From: an uncultured Thermoguttaceae bacterium
GTDB lineage: Bacteria; Planctomycetota; Planctomycetia; Pirellulales; Thermoguttaceae
NCBI GenBank assembly: GCA_938042245.1
Contig: CALIRO010000067.1
Span: forward strand, 1-57,783
Direction: 5' to 3'
Length of the DNA stretch: 57,783 nucleotides
Notes under the pieces: generated by a model
The model's database searches: none
What the model was told of the DNA's origin: nothing
The model's input: only the letters and a program-made list of their open reading frames with translations
Part shown: positions 36,401-45,410 of the stretch, one piece after another
Numbering within the stretch: the first letter of the stretch is position 1
Layout of the letters: each line of letters starts with the position of its first letter
Position numbers and translations under genes: made by a program

Positions 36401-38977
36401 ATGAAAAGGTACTTGGGGATCGGAGTGGTATTGCTCCATTGGCTAGCTCCTGCCCAGACCGCGGAGATTTTTGTCCGAGCCAGGGTTCTGGAACCAGCGG
36501 GGGAAAAATTCCTCCTCCTTACCGGCGGCCATCTGCATAAGGGAGACCCCATCTGGTATCTGCCGCAGGAAAAAAAGGAGGTGGTCGGTAATCAGTGGAG
36601 CGATTGGTTCGATCTTCGCCGGTGGGACCTGCATGGACGGATGAACCGGGTAGGCGGCCTGGCCGAGTGGCCCTCCATGAAACTCACCGTGCGCCGGGCT
36701 GATAAGCAGGAGCCGATCCGAGGCTGCCTCTTGGAAGTGCAACTGGCCGACCGGCCTGATCCCCAGGCAGTGGTCATTAGTTTCCGTGAGCGAAGCGGCT
36801 CGGACACGATCGGCTTTCTGTTGCCGCACCCGTTAAGAGAGAAGAAAGAGGAATTTGAGACGGGTTCTCAGATGGCGGCCCGACATCGCCGGTGGGCGCA
36901 GACTGCCGTAGCCGGCCGACAAGCCAGAGCAGGTCTGCCCCCGCTCCAATTGCCAGTGGGTCAGCATCGCCTGCAACGCTTCGAGCTGATTACCTCGCTG
37001 TGGGGGCCGTATGACCCCGATTTAGCCCTCCAATGGGTGGAAGCTCTCCGGTTATTAGGGTTTAACGTCATTGGCGGCGTGCCGGACGACATTGCCCGAC
37101 AGTACCAAATCCGGAGTTACACAGCCACCTGGCATCTACTGCCTGATCCGGAACAGTCGGCCTACCAATGGTTCCAAGGCGAAGGCGCCCGGATTGCCCA
37201 CCAGCTTCGCACCCCGGAAGGCCGCTGGCGATACCAAAACCTGGCCCATTATGTCATTTGCGATGAAATCCAGCCGCTCAGCTTCCGAAAAACCAATCCC
37301 GATCGGCTGAACACGTGGTTCCAGGAATATCTCCGTAAAAAAGGGGAAACCGATGCCAGCCTGGGTCGGCCGTTGGACCAAGTGGAATATCCGGTTGAAG
37401 CGATGCACCAGAAGGCTCTGCCCCGACAGGCTGACCTGCCCACTCGAAAGATCATGTACTATGCGGGCAAGTTCGGCCAATATTGGACGGTGTGCCAACT
37501 GCGGCAGACGACGGACCTGATTCGGCTTTCGTTTGCCGGGCTGCCGGATGGGATGAAAACCGAAACCTTGCCCTCGAATCATGCCTTTTTCAATGCTTGG
37601 GGGCCGCCGCATGTCGGCATGAGTTATCGGGTGTTGGACTTTTTTGAGATCGGCCAGCAGGAGGCGGTGGACATTGTTTCCGCCGAAGATTGGTTGGGCC
37701 TCAACCACATGTACGGCCCCAGTTATACCTGGACCGGCCAACATGCCCTGGGCTATCTATGTGCCATCTATCGAAGCGGCATTGGGGATCGGCCCGTGCA
37801 GCTTCGGGCCTTGATTACTCCCAGCGACGATGGCTACTTGCGGCTAAAAGCCTATGCCGCCCTGGCCCAAGGCGCCAAGAGCTTCTTTTTCTGGACTTTC
37901 GGCCCCACCTACATCGGCACGGAAAACTATTGGTCCGACTTGGAAAGCCAATACCATGGCCTGGCCAAATTGACCCATGCCCTCCAACAGGCTGAATCGG
38001 TGCTCATGGAGGCTCGGCCGGTGCGGGATCCAGTGGCCCTGCTCTATTCGGTCAGCCACGACATGTGGCACACGGAAGAGCCAGCCAGTTTCGTGGAGAA
38101 TCGGCTGACCTGGGCGGCCCTTCGCCACCTAGCCGTCCAGCCCGACCTGCTCCGGGAAGAAGACCTCGAAGCGGGCCGACTCCGGCCGTACCAGGTGGCC
38201 TATCTTACCGGCCAATGCCTCAGCCGGAAGGCGGCGGCCCAGTTGGACCTGTGGGTTCGGCAGGGTGGAGTTTTGTACCTTTCCGCCGGCGCCGCCACCC
38301 GAGACGAGTTCTTTGAGCCGTATCTGCCTCCGTTTGCCGCCGCCATCTGGCCCGAACAAGCCGCCGAAAAAGTGCAAAAACAGACCGGCTATGCCTTCAA
38401 CGAACGGGTCGATCTGCCCACCATCAAGCCGATGACCTATGTCGAAGTTGCCCTCGGCGAAGAAAAACATCGGCTTCCGGTGCTCGGCTGCCGACTGAAC
38501 CTCCGATCAGACCTAAAACCGGAGCAGGTATGGGCCTGGTTTGAGGACGGCCAGCCAGGGGCGGCAACGGTGCCGTATGGCCAAGGTAAACTGGTTGCCG
38601 TGGGATTTATGCCCGGCTTGGCCTATTCGCCCTACAAAGTCGGCCAGACCACGTTGGACGAGGTTTGGCCTCCGGGGCCTCGGACCGTGCTGGCCCAGCC
38701 GCTTCACATCGGCCTGAAAACACCACGAACCGTGGCCCTTTCCACCCCAGTGGTGGAGGGAAGTTTACTGACAGGACCAGTCGGCTCGGCCCTGGTGCTC
38801 GTCAACCACACCTACCAGCCGATCCAAAACCTCCGAATCGAACTGGCCCAAGCGCCGGAGTTCCAGAAGGCCATTAGCACCGAAGGTGTGCCGGTCCGGG
38901 TGGATCGGCCCGCCACCGGCCCGGTCGTACTGGAACTACCCCTGGAATGGACCGATATTATCCTATTGCAAAAATAG
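36401..38977 (+). CDS. Secreted glycoside hydrolase-like protein
   Basis: 858 residues with a signal peptide (about 1-20, ending APAQTAE). An N-terminal beta-rich region (about 20-190) is followed by an apparent TIM barrel (about 200-560) with acidic positions in HYVICDEIQPLSF and VSAEDWLGLNHM. A Rossmann-like domain (about 560-720) resembles the trimerisation domain of beta-galactosidase-type enzymes (VALLYSVSHDMWHTEE, YLTGQCLSRKAAAQL). I do not recognise a specific GH family, so the substrate is open. AAAAGGGA precedes the ATG. The RhaM-like lipoprotein gene is divergent and close. Planctomycetes encode many such large secreted enzymes. Confidence 0.6.
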   Translation: MKRYLGIGVVLLHWLAPAQTAEIFVRARVLEPAGEKFLLLTGGHLHKGDPIWYLPQEKKEVVGNQWSDWFDLRRWDLHGRMNRVGGLAEWPSMKLTVRRADKQEPIRGCLLEVQLADRPDPQAVVISFRERSGSDTIGFLLPHPLREKKEEFETGSQMAARHRRWAQTAVAGRQARAGLPPLQLPVGQHRLQRFELITSLWGPYDPDLALQWVEALRLLGFNVIGGVPDDIARQYQIRSYTATWHLLPDPEQSAYQWFQGEGARIAHQLRTPEGRWRYQNLAHYVICDEIQPLSFRKTNPDRLNTWFQEYLRKKGETDASLGRPLDQVEYPVEAMHQKALPRQADLPTRKIMYYAGKFGQYWTVCQLRQTTDLIRLSFAGLPDGMKTETLPSNHAFFNAWGPPHVGMSYRVLDFFEIGQQEAVDIVSAEDWLGLNHMYGPSYTWTGQHALGYLCAIYRSGIGDRPVQLRALITPSDDGYLRLKAYAALAQGAKSFFFWTFGPTYIGTENYWSDLESQYHGLAKLTHALQQAESVLMEARPVRDPVALLYSVSHDMWHTEEPASFVENRLTWAALRHLAVQPDLLREEDLEAGRLRPYQVAYLTGQCLSRKAAAQLDLWVRQGGVLYLSAGAATRDEFFEPYLPPFAAAIWPEQAAEKVQKQTGYAFNERVDLPTIKPMTYVEVALGEEKHRLPVLGCRLNLRSDLKPEQVWAWFEDGQPGAATVPYGQGKLVAVGFMPGLAYSPYKVGQTTLDEVWPPGPRTVLAQPLHIGLKTPRTVALSTPVVEGSLLTGPVGSALVLVNHTYQPIQNLRIELAQAPEFQKAISTEGVPVRVDRPATGPVVLELPLEWTDIILLQK

Positions 38978-39024
38978 CCTCTTTGCGACTAGGGTAGCCT
39001 CTTTAGAAAGTGGACAAGTCCCCT

Positions 39025-40377
39025 ATGCAGCAGCCGACGCGAGAGGAACTTCTGGCCTGGGATCGTTGGCACGTCTGGCATGGCTTTACCCAGATGGCCG
39101 AGTATGAACCGTTGGTGTTTATGGAAGGCCAAGGTTGCCGGCTGCGGGACCTGGATGGCCGATGGTACTTGGACGGCGTGGCCAGTTTGTGGTGTAATGT
39201 ACACGGCCACCGGCATCCTCGGCTCGATGCGGCCGTTCGGGCCCAGTTGGAGCGGGTAGCCCACGTTACGAATCTGGGAGCGTCGAATGTGCCGGCCATT
39301 CAGTTGGCCCGACGACTGGCCCAGTTGGCCCCGCCCGGTCTGGAACATGTATTTTTCTCCGACAGCGGTTCGACGGCCGTAGAAGTGGCCCTGAAAATGG
39401 CCTTCCAATATTGGCGGCAGCGGAGGCAGCCAAAACCGGGGAAAAACCGCTTTTTGGCCTTGGCCGAAGCGTATCACGGCGATACGCTGGGCAGCGTGAG
39501 CGTGGGCGGGATCGAACTGTTTCACCAGATATTTCGGCCCTTGCTTTTTGAATGTTTCCGTGCGCCGGCGCCGGACACGTATCGAACGCCGCCGGGGGTA
39601 CAGCCGGATGAACTCTGTGCCTATTACCTCCAGCAGGTGGAACAGATCCTGCAGGACCATCACCACCAGATTGCTGCCATGATTGTGGAGCCGCTTGTGC
39701 AATGTGCGGCCGGTATCCTGACGCATCCGCCCGGCTTTTTGCGCGGGGTGCGGGAACTGACCAAAAAATACGATGTGCTTCTCATTGCCGATGAGGTGGC
39801 TGTTGGCTTTGGCCGAACCGGACAAATGTTTGCCTGCCAGCAGGAAGGGGTAACACCGGACTTTCTCTGTTTGGGCAAAGGACTGACGGGCGGCTACCTG
39901 CCGATGGCGGCCACACTGACCACCACGGAAATCTGGAACGCCTTTTTGGGCCGGTACGAGGAGAACAGAACATTTTTCCATGGCCATACCTACGGGGGCA
40001 ACCCCCTGGCAGCGGCCGTGGCACTGGCCAACCTAGAGCTATTTGAAGAGGAACGTATCCTAGAGAGTTTACCGGCCAAGATCGCCCGGCTCCAAGAGCA
40101 TCTGGAGCGGATCGGCGGGTTGCCCCATGTGGGTCATGTGCGGCAGTGCGGCCTGATTGCCGGGATCGAATTGGTCGAGGATCGGGCGTCCAAGAGGCCT
40201 TATCCCCGGTCAGAGCGGCGTGGCTGGCGGGTGTGCTTGCAGGCCCGAACCGAAGGCGTGTTTGTGCGTCCGTTAGGCGATGTAGTGGTAATTTTTCCAC
40301 CTCTTGCCATTTTGCTGGAAGAACTGGACTTTTTGTGCCAGGTGATCGAACGGGCCATTGCCGCCGTGTGCCCTTAG
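39025..40377 (+). CDS. bioA: Adenosylmethionine-8-amino-7-oxononanoate aminotransferase
   Basis: Class III PLP aminotransferase that makes 7,8-diaminopelargonate in biotin synthesis using SAM as amino donor. BioA-like landmarks: WHVWHGFTQM near the start, LWCNVHGHRHPRLD, FFSDSGSTAVEVALKMA, EAYHGDTLGSVSVGG, LIADEVAVGFGRTGQMFAC and PLP Lys in LGKGLTGGYLPMA. FFHGHTYGGNPLA follows. About 450 residues. Start is ATG 39025 or GTG 39010. No other bio gene is adjacent. The WHVWHGFTQM-type N-terminus favours BioA over generic omega-aminotransferases. Confidence 0.9.
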   Translation: MQQPTREELLAWDRWHVWHGFTQMAEYEPLVFMEGQGCRLRDLDGRWYLDGVASLWCNVHGHRHPRLDAAVRAQLERVAHVTNLGASNVPAIQLARRLAQLAPPGLEHVFFSDSGSTAVEVALKMAFQYWRQRRQPKPGKNRFLALAEAYHGDTLGSVSVGGIELFHQIFRPLLFECFRAPAPDTYRTPPGVQPDELCAYYLQQVEQILQDHHHQIAAMIVEPLVQCAAGILTHPPGFLRGVRELTKKYDVLLIADEVAVGFGRTGQMFACQQEGVTPDFLCLGKGLTGGYLPMAATLTTTEIWNAFLGRYEENRTFFHGHTYGGNPLAAAVALANLELFEEERILESLPAKIARLQEHLERIGGLPHVGHVRQCGLIAGIELVEDRASKRPYPRSERRGWRVCLQARTEGVFVRPLGDVVVIFPPLAILLEELDFLCQVIERAIAAVCP

Positions 40378-40770
40378 CTTACTACTAGGGCCCGAGGGAT
40401 CCGCCTACTCTGGTGCTGGGAGACTGGCTCGGCAGAAGAGCAGCTAAGTTGGAAAAGCTCTGGTCCTGCAGAAAGGTAACCTGCCCCTCAAGCCGGCTGA
40501 TCTGGGCAAAATCCCCCTGCACGCCCTGCCAAGCCAATCCGATCCCAGGCGACCGCTTCAGGCAGGTAGAATCCGTTCGGGAGAAAATGCACCGAGTCGC
40601 TCTTCCCGCATAGACCCGCGCTAGGGGAAGCAGATCGGGGGCTTGGGAACATGGAGAGAGCTGGTATAATAGAGATTTTGGGTGTAAGTTTGGGTGCCTT
40701 GTGGTGGGAGCGTCTGCGGGCTTGATCCAGGGGGAAAGGCAGGCGGCCGGGGCGAGCTACCGGGAGCGGC
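40378..40770. other. Intergenic region with promoter
   Basis: 393 bases upstream of the MMPL gene. The promoter at 40643-40670 is annotated. A minus-strand frame reads like protein over about 85 codons (40388-40650 complement) but lacks any start codon; I do not call it a gene. Confidence 0.4.
40643..40670 (+). promoter_or_regulatory. Sigma-70-type promoter for the MMPL gene
   Basis: TTGGGA (40643-40648) and a perfect TATAAT (40665-40670) with 16 bases between. The MMPL start is about 100 bases downstream. Confidence 0.5.
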
Positions 40771-43700
40771 ATGGAGATGATGGATTGGTTGGCCGCAGGA
40801 ATTGTCCGCCGATGGCTATGGGTGCTTGTCGCCTGGATAGGGGTTGTGCTGGCAGTGCACTATCTGGCTCCACCCTGGGAGAGTATTACCCGGGATGGGG
40901 ATTTTGCGTATTTGCCGGCCGAGATGAGCAGCGTGCGGGGGGAGCGGCTTTTGGAGGCAGCTTTTCCGGAGGGGCTTTCGCGGAGCCAGGTGGCGATTGT
41001 GGTAGCTCGGCCAGACGGAGCGCTGAATGCGTTTGACTTCGCCGTGGCCGATCGACTTGAACGCTTACTCACTCCGCCGCCCGATCGGCCTAGCCCCGTC
41101 AGTCATCTTTGGAGCTACCAGAGCGACATTGTCGGCCGACGCCTGATGCGGCAGTCTTCCGAAGGAGGCCAGGCGGTCCTGTTGGTGGCCCATCTGAAGA
41201 CGGAATTTATGGCGATTGAAAATATGCGCTTGCTCCGTTGCATCCACCGGGCCACCGAAGCCGTCCAACTGGAACAGGTTTTAGCCCACAGTCTCCAGCA
41301 CCAGCAAGAGTCCGCCCGCCGATTACAGGAGTGGCAGCGCAAATGGCTCCAAAAAGAACCTCCGAATGCGGTTCCGGAGGAGCTTTGGAGTACTTGGCTT
41401 CAGGAGCAGCAGCAGCTCCAAGAGAGTTTGGCCGCCTATGCCCGATGGTTTTGGGGTCGGCCAGCCCAAGAGGCGCCGAAACTGGAAGCAGCTTTAGTGG
41501 ATTTGGCGGAAGCAGTGTACGCACTGGCCCAAACCCATCTGGTGGACCTAGGGCATCAGGTTCAGGCCGTTTCGAGGCAGCCGCCGGACCAGCAAGCCGT
41601 AGCTTGGCCTACCGTTCTGGAAAAACAGGAACATCTGATTCAGTATCTGACTCGCCTTTACCAAGGGAGTACCCGGTTACTGGAACTGATGTTTCGATCG
41701 GCCATTTTATCGCCGTACCAATTGGATGGGGTGCCGGAGGCGATCCAGCCAGAATTGGCTGAGCTAGTCCAGAGTTTTCGAGAGGTTGCGGAACAGTTGC
41801 CTTCGGAGGAGCGTTTGTCTGCGGGGGGCCGGACTGGCCCCAGCCCTGAGATTTCCCCGGCGGGCCTACGGGTGGGGCTAAGCGGTTCGGCCGCTGTCGG
41901 AAGCGACATGCTGTTTGCCTCCTGGGAAAGCATCCGAAATACCGAGTGGGTTACCGTGCTTTTGGTGGTCTTGGTGCTGGTGTTGGTGTATCGGGCGCCC
42001 GGGTTGGTGCTGATTCCGTTGGGGGCTATTGTGGTCGCGATGGTTTTGGCTACGGATTTAGTGGCTCTGGCCTGGTGGGTTTGCCAGAAGCTTGGTTGGG
42101 AGTTTATGGTGTTCAAGACCACCCGGATTTTCATTGTGGTATTGGTATTTGGATCGGGGACTGATTTTTGTTTGTTTTTGATTTCTCGGTATAAAGAGGA
42201 GTTGGAGCGGGGCCGGGAAGTGCCGCGGGCCCTTACTCATGCGCTGGCGGGGGTGGCCGACGCCCTGGCGGCCAGCGCTCTGACGACGGTCATCGGGCTT
42301 GCCACGATGATCTTTGCGGACTTCGGCAAATTTCGGAACGGGGGGCCTGTAATTGCTTTTTGTTTACTAGTCATGTTGGCAGCGGCCATCAGCCTAGCGC
42401 CGGCGATGCTTCGGATGGTAGGGCGGGGAGTGTTCTGGCCTCTGCGAATCCGCCAACGAGTTTTAGCTGATCCTGCCACCCGAACCGCTGATCCAGCGCA
42501 TCTGGTGGCGGAGCAAGGGGGCTTTTGGCCTGGGGTAGCTAGGGCGGTGCTAGCCCGACCAGGATGGATCTTGCTAGGAACCTTAGCCGTTTTGGCCCCC
42601 CTGGCAGTTCGAGGCACTTCCGTGGAAATTACCTATGATCTTTTGAGCGAATTGCCGGCGGATCGGCCCAGTGTGCAAGGCACCCGCCTGCTGGAAGAAT
42701 TTTTCCTGCCGGGCGAAACCGGGCCAATCACCATCCTGGCGGAAGTGCCGCCGGCCCGTTCGGATGCCGAGCCACCTCGGTTTGCCACTGCCGAAGGACG
42801 CCGAAAGATTGCTCAACTGACCAAGGAACTTTTCCAGTTTCTCTATACCGACAGCAGTGGCCAACAGGTTCAACCCATTGTTAGTGTCCGAAGTTTGGTG
42901 GAACCGTTGGGCGGACCGCCCGGAAGTCTTGGTCTGGGGGAAGGGTTTGGGAAATTAGTGGCCTACAAGCATCCCAAAGCGAAGGCCCATTTCTTGGCCC
43001 AAGCGCCCGGCTACGAAGGACGAGTTACCCGCTTCGACCTGATCTGCCAATACGATCCGTTTAGTCGGGAATCGATGCGGCTTTTGGAGCATGTGGAGGA
43101 ATATCTCCACCGGCTGGCCAAGGATCCCCAATCGCCGTGGTATGGAACAGAGTTTCATTTTGCTGGCACCACGGCTGCAGTGCGAGATTTGGCTCTGGTG
43201 ACGGCCAGCGACCAGCAACGGATCCAACTTCTGGTAATCGTGGCCGTTTTGGCCGTGCTGATTGTGATCCTCCGACGGATTGTCATCAGCATCGTGATGA
43301 TTTTGTCTGTGGTATTTGGCTATTTTGTTACCATGGGGCTCACCAATTGGGTCTTTGGATGGTGGTATGGGGCGGGGTTTGATGGTTTGGATTGGAAGGT
43401 ACCGATCTTTCTCTTTGTGATCCTGATTGCGGTGGGCCAGGACTATAACATTTACTTGACCACGCGGGCTTTTGAAGAGCAGCGGCGTCGCGGCTGGCAG
43501 GAAGGGCTTCGGGTGGCCTTGGTACGAACGGGCGGCATTATCACTAGTTGCGGACTGATCATGGCCGGCACGTTTGCTTCGATGCTAGCCGGTTCACTTC
43601 GGGCCATGCAAGAGCTGGGCTTTGCCCTAGCCATGGGCGTGCTGCTGGATACGTTGGTAATCCGGACTATCTTTATGCCAGCGTTTTTGAGCTTTTGGGC

Positions 43701-43848
43701 CCGTTGGCAAACCGAGCCCTCCAAAACTCTGGGCGTCTCCAACCACCAAAAAGGGACATTTCCCCAACAAGAACCCGTCCCGGTGGGCCCCCATCGTAGT
43801 CTGGCTGGAGTGATTCAGGCGGATCCCACCGAACAACACCCCGGTTAA
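40771..43848 (+). CDS. MMPL-family (RND-type) membrane transporter
   Basis: 1025 residues with two related halves, each one membrane helix, a large extracytoplasmic domain and a bundle of about five helices. Landmarks: VFGSGTDFCLFLISRYKEE and DALAASALTTVIGLATMIF in the first half; QDYNIYLTTRAFEEQRRRG and RTGGIITSCGLIMAGTFASM in the second. These are the family Asp/Tyr proton-relay helices. The first loop carries a Gln/Leu-rich coiled coil (about 155-300). Such proteins export lipids, hopanoids or antibiotics; which one cannot be told. The start MEMMDW has GGGAG upstream. No membrane fusion protein gene is adjacent. Confidence 0.9.
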   Translation: MEMMDWLAAGIVRRWLWVLVAWIGVVLAVHYLAPPWESITRDGDFAYLPAEMSSVRGERLLEAAFPEGLSRSQVAIVVARPDGALNAFDFAVADRLERLLTPPPDRPSPVSHLWSYQSDIVGRRLMRQSSEGGQAVLLVAHLKTEFMAIENMRLLRCIHRATEAVQLEQVLAHSLQHQQESARRLQEWQRKWLQKEPPNAVPEELWSTWLQEQQQLQESLAAYARWFWGRPAQEAPKLEAALVDLAEAVYALAQTHLVDLGHQVQAVSRQPPDQQAVAWPTVLEKQEHLIQYLTRLYQGSTRLLELMFRSAILSPYQLDGVPEAIQPELAELVQSFREVAEQLPSEERLSAGGRTGPSPEISPAGLRVGLSGSAAVGSDMLFASWESIRNTEWVTVLLVVLVLVLVYRAPGLVLIPLGAIVVAMVLATDLVALAWWVCQKLGWEFMVFKTTRIFIVVLVFGSGTDFCLFLISRYKEELERGREVPRALTHALAGVADALAASALTTVIGLATMIFADFGKFRNGGPVIAFCLLVMLAAAISLAPAMLRMVGRGVFWPLRIRQRVLADPATRTADPAHLVAEQGGFWPGVARAVLARPGWILLGTLAVLAPLAVRGTSVEITYDLLSELPADRPSVQGTRLLEEFFLPGETGPITILAEVPPARSDAEPPRFATAEGRRKIAQLTKELFQFLYTDSSGQQVQPIVSVRSLVEPLGGPPGSLGLGEGFGKLVAYKHPKAKAHFLAQAPGYEGRVTRFDLICQYDPFSRESMRLLEHVEEYLHRLAKDPQSPWYGTEFHFAGTTAAVRDLALVTASDQQRIQLLVIVAVLAVLIVILRRIVISIVMILSVVFGYFVTMGLTNWVFGWWYGAGFDGLDWKVPIFLFVILIAVGQDYNIYLTTRAFEEQRRRGWQEGLRVALVRTGGIITSCGLIMAGTFASMLAGSLRAMQELGFALAMGVLLDTLVIRTIFMPAFLSFWARWQTEPSKTLGVSNHQKGTFPQQEPVPVGPHRSLAGVIQADPTEQHPG

Positions 43849-44207
43849 CTCCGCGGGGATTGCCAGACCGAGAGATGCCCGATCCTAAAGAGCTCATCCG
43901 GGCAATAGAAGGGAAATACCATTAAGCTGGTGGTTTGCCATTTTTGTGCCATTTCAGCCAATTGATGCAACCTGTCCTTGCTGCGAAAGCAGCAGTCCAG
44001 TTTTTCCGACGGATTACTGCTGTGTGGATTCCCGCTTGCGGGGGAATGACACGTAAGGTTCCCTCACCCGGTTTGGGCTTCGGCCAAGTGGGCCTCTGCC
44101 GGGGTGGGAAGAGGCATGAATTGCCCCTCCCCTGAGCAGGGCGAGCGTCTGGCCGTCCTCTCCCACGAAGCACAGAGGGGTATACGGACGAGACGGCTGC
44201 GCTGCTC
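43849..44207. other. Convergent intergenic region with R1 element D
   Basis: 359 bases. Contains R1 copy D (43946-44050). The stretch 44100-44170 is GC-rich with repeats reminiscent of R4. No gene. Confidence 0.45.
43946..44050 (-). repeat. R1 MITE-like element, copy D (partial)
   Basis: The reverse complement aligns over its full length with the core and right part of copy B. Its outer end GTGCCATTTCAGCC (43946-43959) is the family inverted end. The other terminal part is missing or diverged beyond 44050. Confidence 0.7.
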
Positions 44208-45200
44208 CTAGGGAAGGCGATTAGGGCCAAAGGCATCGGGGTGGAAGAGTTGGGCTAATTTTTCCACCAGCAGGATAAATCGGGGTCCTGGCCGAAACAC
44301 AAAATCCTCATCCAGCAGATAGACCCGAGCTTCCCGAACGGCCCGCAGTCCGCTCAGGGACCGCCAATCCGCCAGGATCTGTTCCCGAGGTAAGTTCTGC
44401 GAACAAAAGCCGGGCACTAGGTCCAAGATCACATCCGGATCAAGTTGAAGGAGGCTTTCGGCCGAGACAATTGGAAAGGCGGCCCAGGCAGATGGGGCGG
44501 CATTTTCGCCACCAGCCAATTGGACGATTCGGCCCAGATGGCCTTCTTGGCCAGAGATATAAATATTTTCAATCCGGCCTGCCCCCACCGTGCGTTGCAC
44601 GCTCACCAGCACCCTGGGCCGAGGCCGACCAGCCACCCGCTGACGTACCGCCTCTAGCCGATCCTGAATATCCTGGAGCAACCGCTCCGCCTCTGCAGAA
44701 GCCCCACACACGGCGCCCAACAGCCGGATCGACTCCAACAGCCCCTCGATCGATCGATGATCCACCACCAGCAGGGGAAGGCCCAGTTTGTGCATGGGCC
44801 AGAGGGTGTCTGGCTGGCCGTCCAAGCCAATCACTAAATCCGGCGCCAAACGAACAATCCGTTCCAGATTGGGATCGAACAGGCCGCCCACCTGGGGCCG
44901 ATTGCGGACCTCTGGCGGCCAGTCGCAAAATCGACTCACTCCCACCACCCGATCGCCTAATCCCAGGGCAAACAAACTCTCGGTAATACTAGGGGCCAAG
45001 GAGACGATCCGCCGAATGGGCTTGGATTGGCTGGATCCGACAGCCCAGGAGAGTCGATCCGCTGTTTGGGCAGAAAAAACGCCGGTGGCTCCGGGAGCCT
45101 GCTCCATCCGGCTCCAATAGCCCCGCCCAGCATAACTTAGCAAAAAAACCGCCGTCATCGCTATTCCGATCCAGCCTTGGCCTTGCATCAGCCTGGGCAC
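44208..45200 (-). CDS. btuF: ABC transporter substrate-binding protein (cobalamin/iron-siderophore type)
   Basis: 330 residues with an N-terminal hydrophobic segment (about 11-27) for export or anchoring. The mature part is the helical-backbone binding fold: RIVSLAPSITESLFALGLGDRVVGVS at its start, PQVGGLFDPNLERIVRLAPDLVIG and a long connecting helix (AEAERLLQDIQDRLEAVRQR). These match BtuF/FecB-like proteins, which deliver vitamin B12 or ferric chelates to an ABC importer. Start is GTG 45200 or ATG 45188. No permease or ATPase gene is next to it, and no cobalamin riboswitch is recognisable upstream, so B12 specificity is uncertain. Confidence 0.8.
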   Translation of the reverse strand: MPRLMQGQGWIGIAMTAVFLLSYAGRGYWSRMEQAPGATGVFSAQTADRLSWAVGSSQSKPIRRIVSLAPSITESLFALGLGDRVVGVSRFCDWPPEVRNRPQVGGLFDPNLERIVRLAPDLVIGLDGQPDTLWPMHKLGLPLLVVDHRSIEGLLESIRLLGAVCGASAEAERLLQDIQDRLEAVRQRVAGRPRPRVLVSVQRTVGAGRIENIYISGQEGHLGRIVQLAGGENAAPSAWAAFPIVSAESLLQLDPDVILDLVPGFCSQNLPREQILADWRSLSGLRAVREARVYLLDEDFVFRPGPRFILLVEKLAQLFHPDAFGPNRLP

Positions 45201-45382
45201 CTTTTTAGGATTTGTGGGAATCTCACGACGACCTGAAAGGACTCTGGCCAGTTAGGCATTGTCTTTCCAGAGTGGCTGTGTTGAAACCTCTTCCAATAGA
45301 AAACAAAAAGCCACCAAAAATTTCAAAGATTACCCTCTCTGACCATCTCCCAGGATCCGGAAGAGTTTTTCTACAGAACTTC

Positions 45383-45391
45383 TGTGGATAA
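45383..45391 (-). promoter_or_regulatory. Perfect DnaA-box sequence after prs
   Basis: TGTGGATAA (complement TTATCCACA) sits 20 bases beyond the prs stop. Nine-base matches arise by chance, and no second box is close, so it may not function. Confidence 0.25.
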
Positions 45392-45410
45392 AAAACGACC
45401 GAGGAACTGT

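Noticed and set aside
40388..40650. Minus-strand protein-like frame ending near 40388
   Set aside because: It lacks any ATG, GTG or TTG start in frame and runs across the promoter of the MMPL gene. It may be a remnant.
45201..45410. Possible cobalamin riboswitch upstream of the BtuF-like gene
   Set aside because: GCCACT occurs, but no B12-box or paired core is recognisable.
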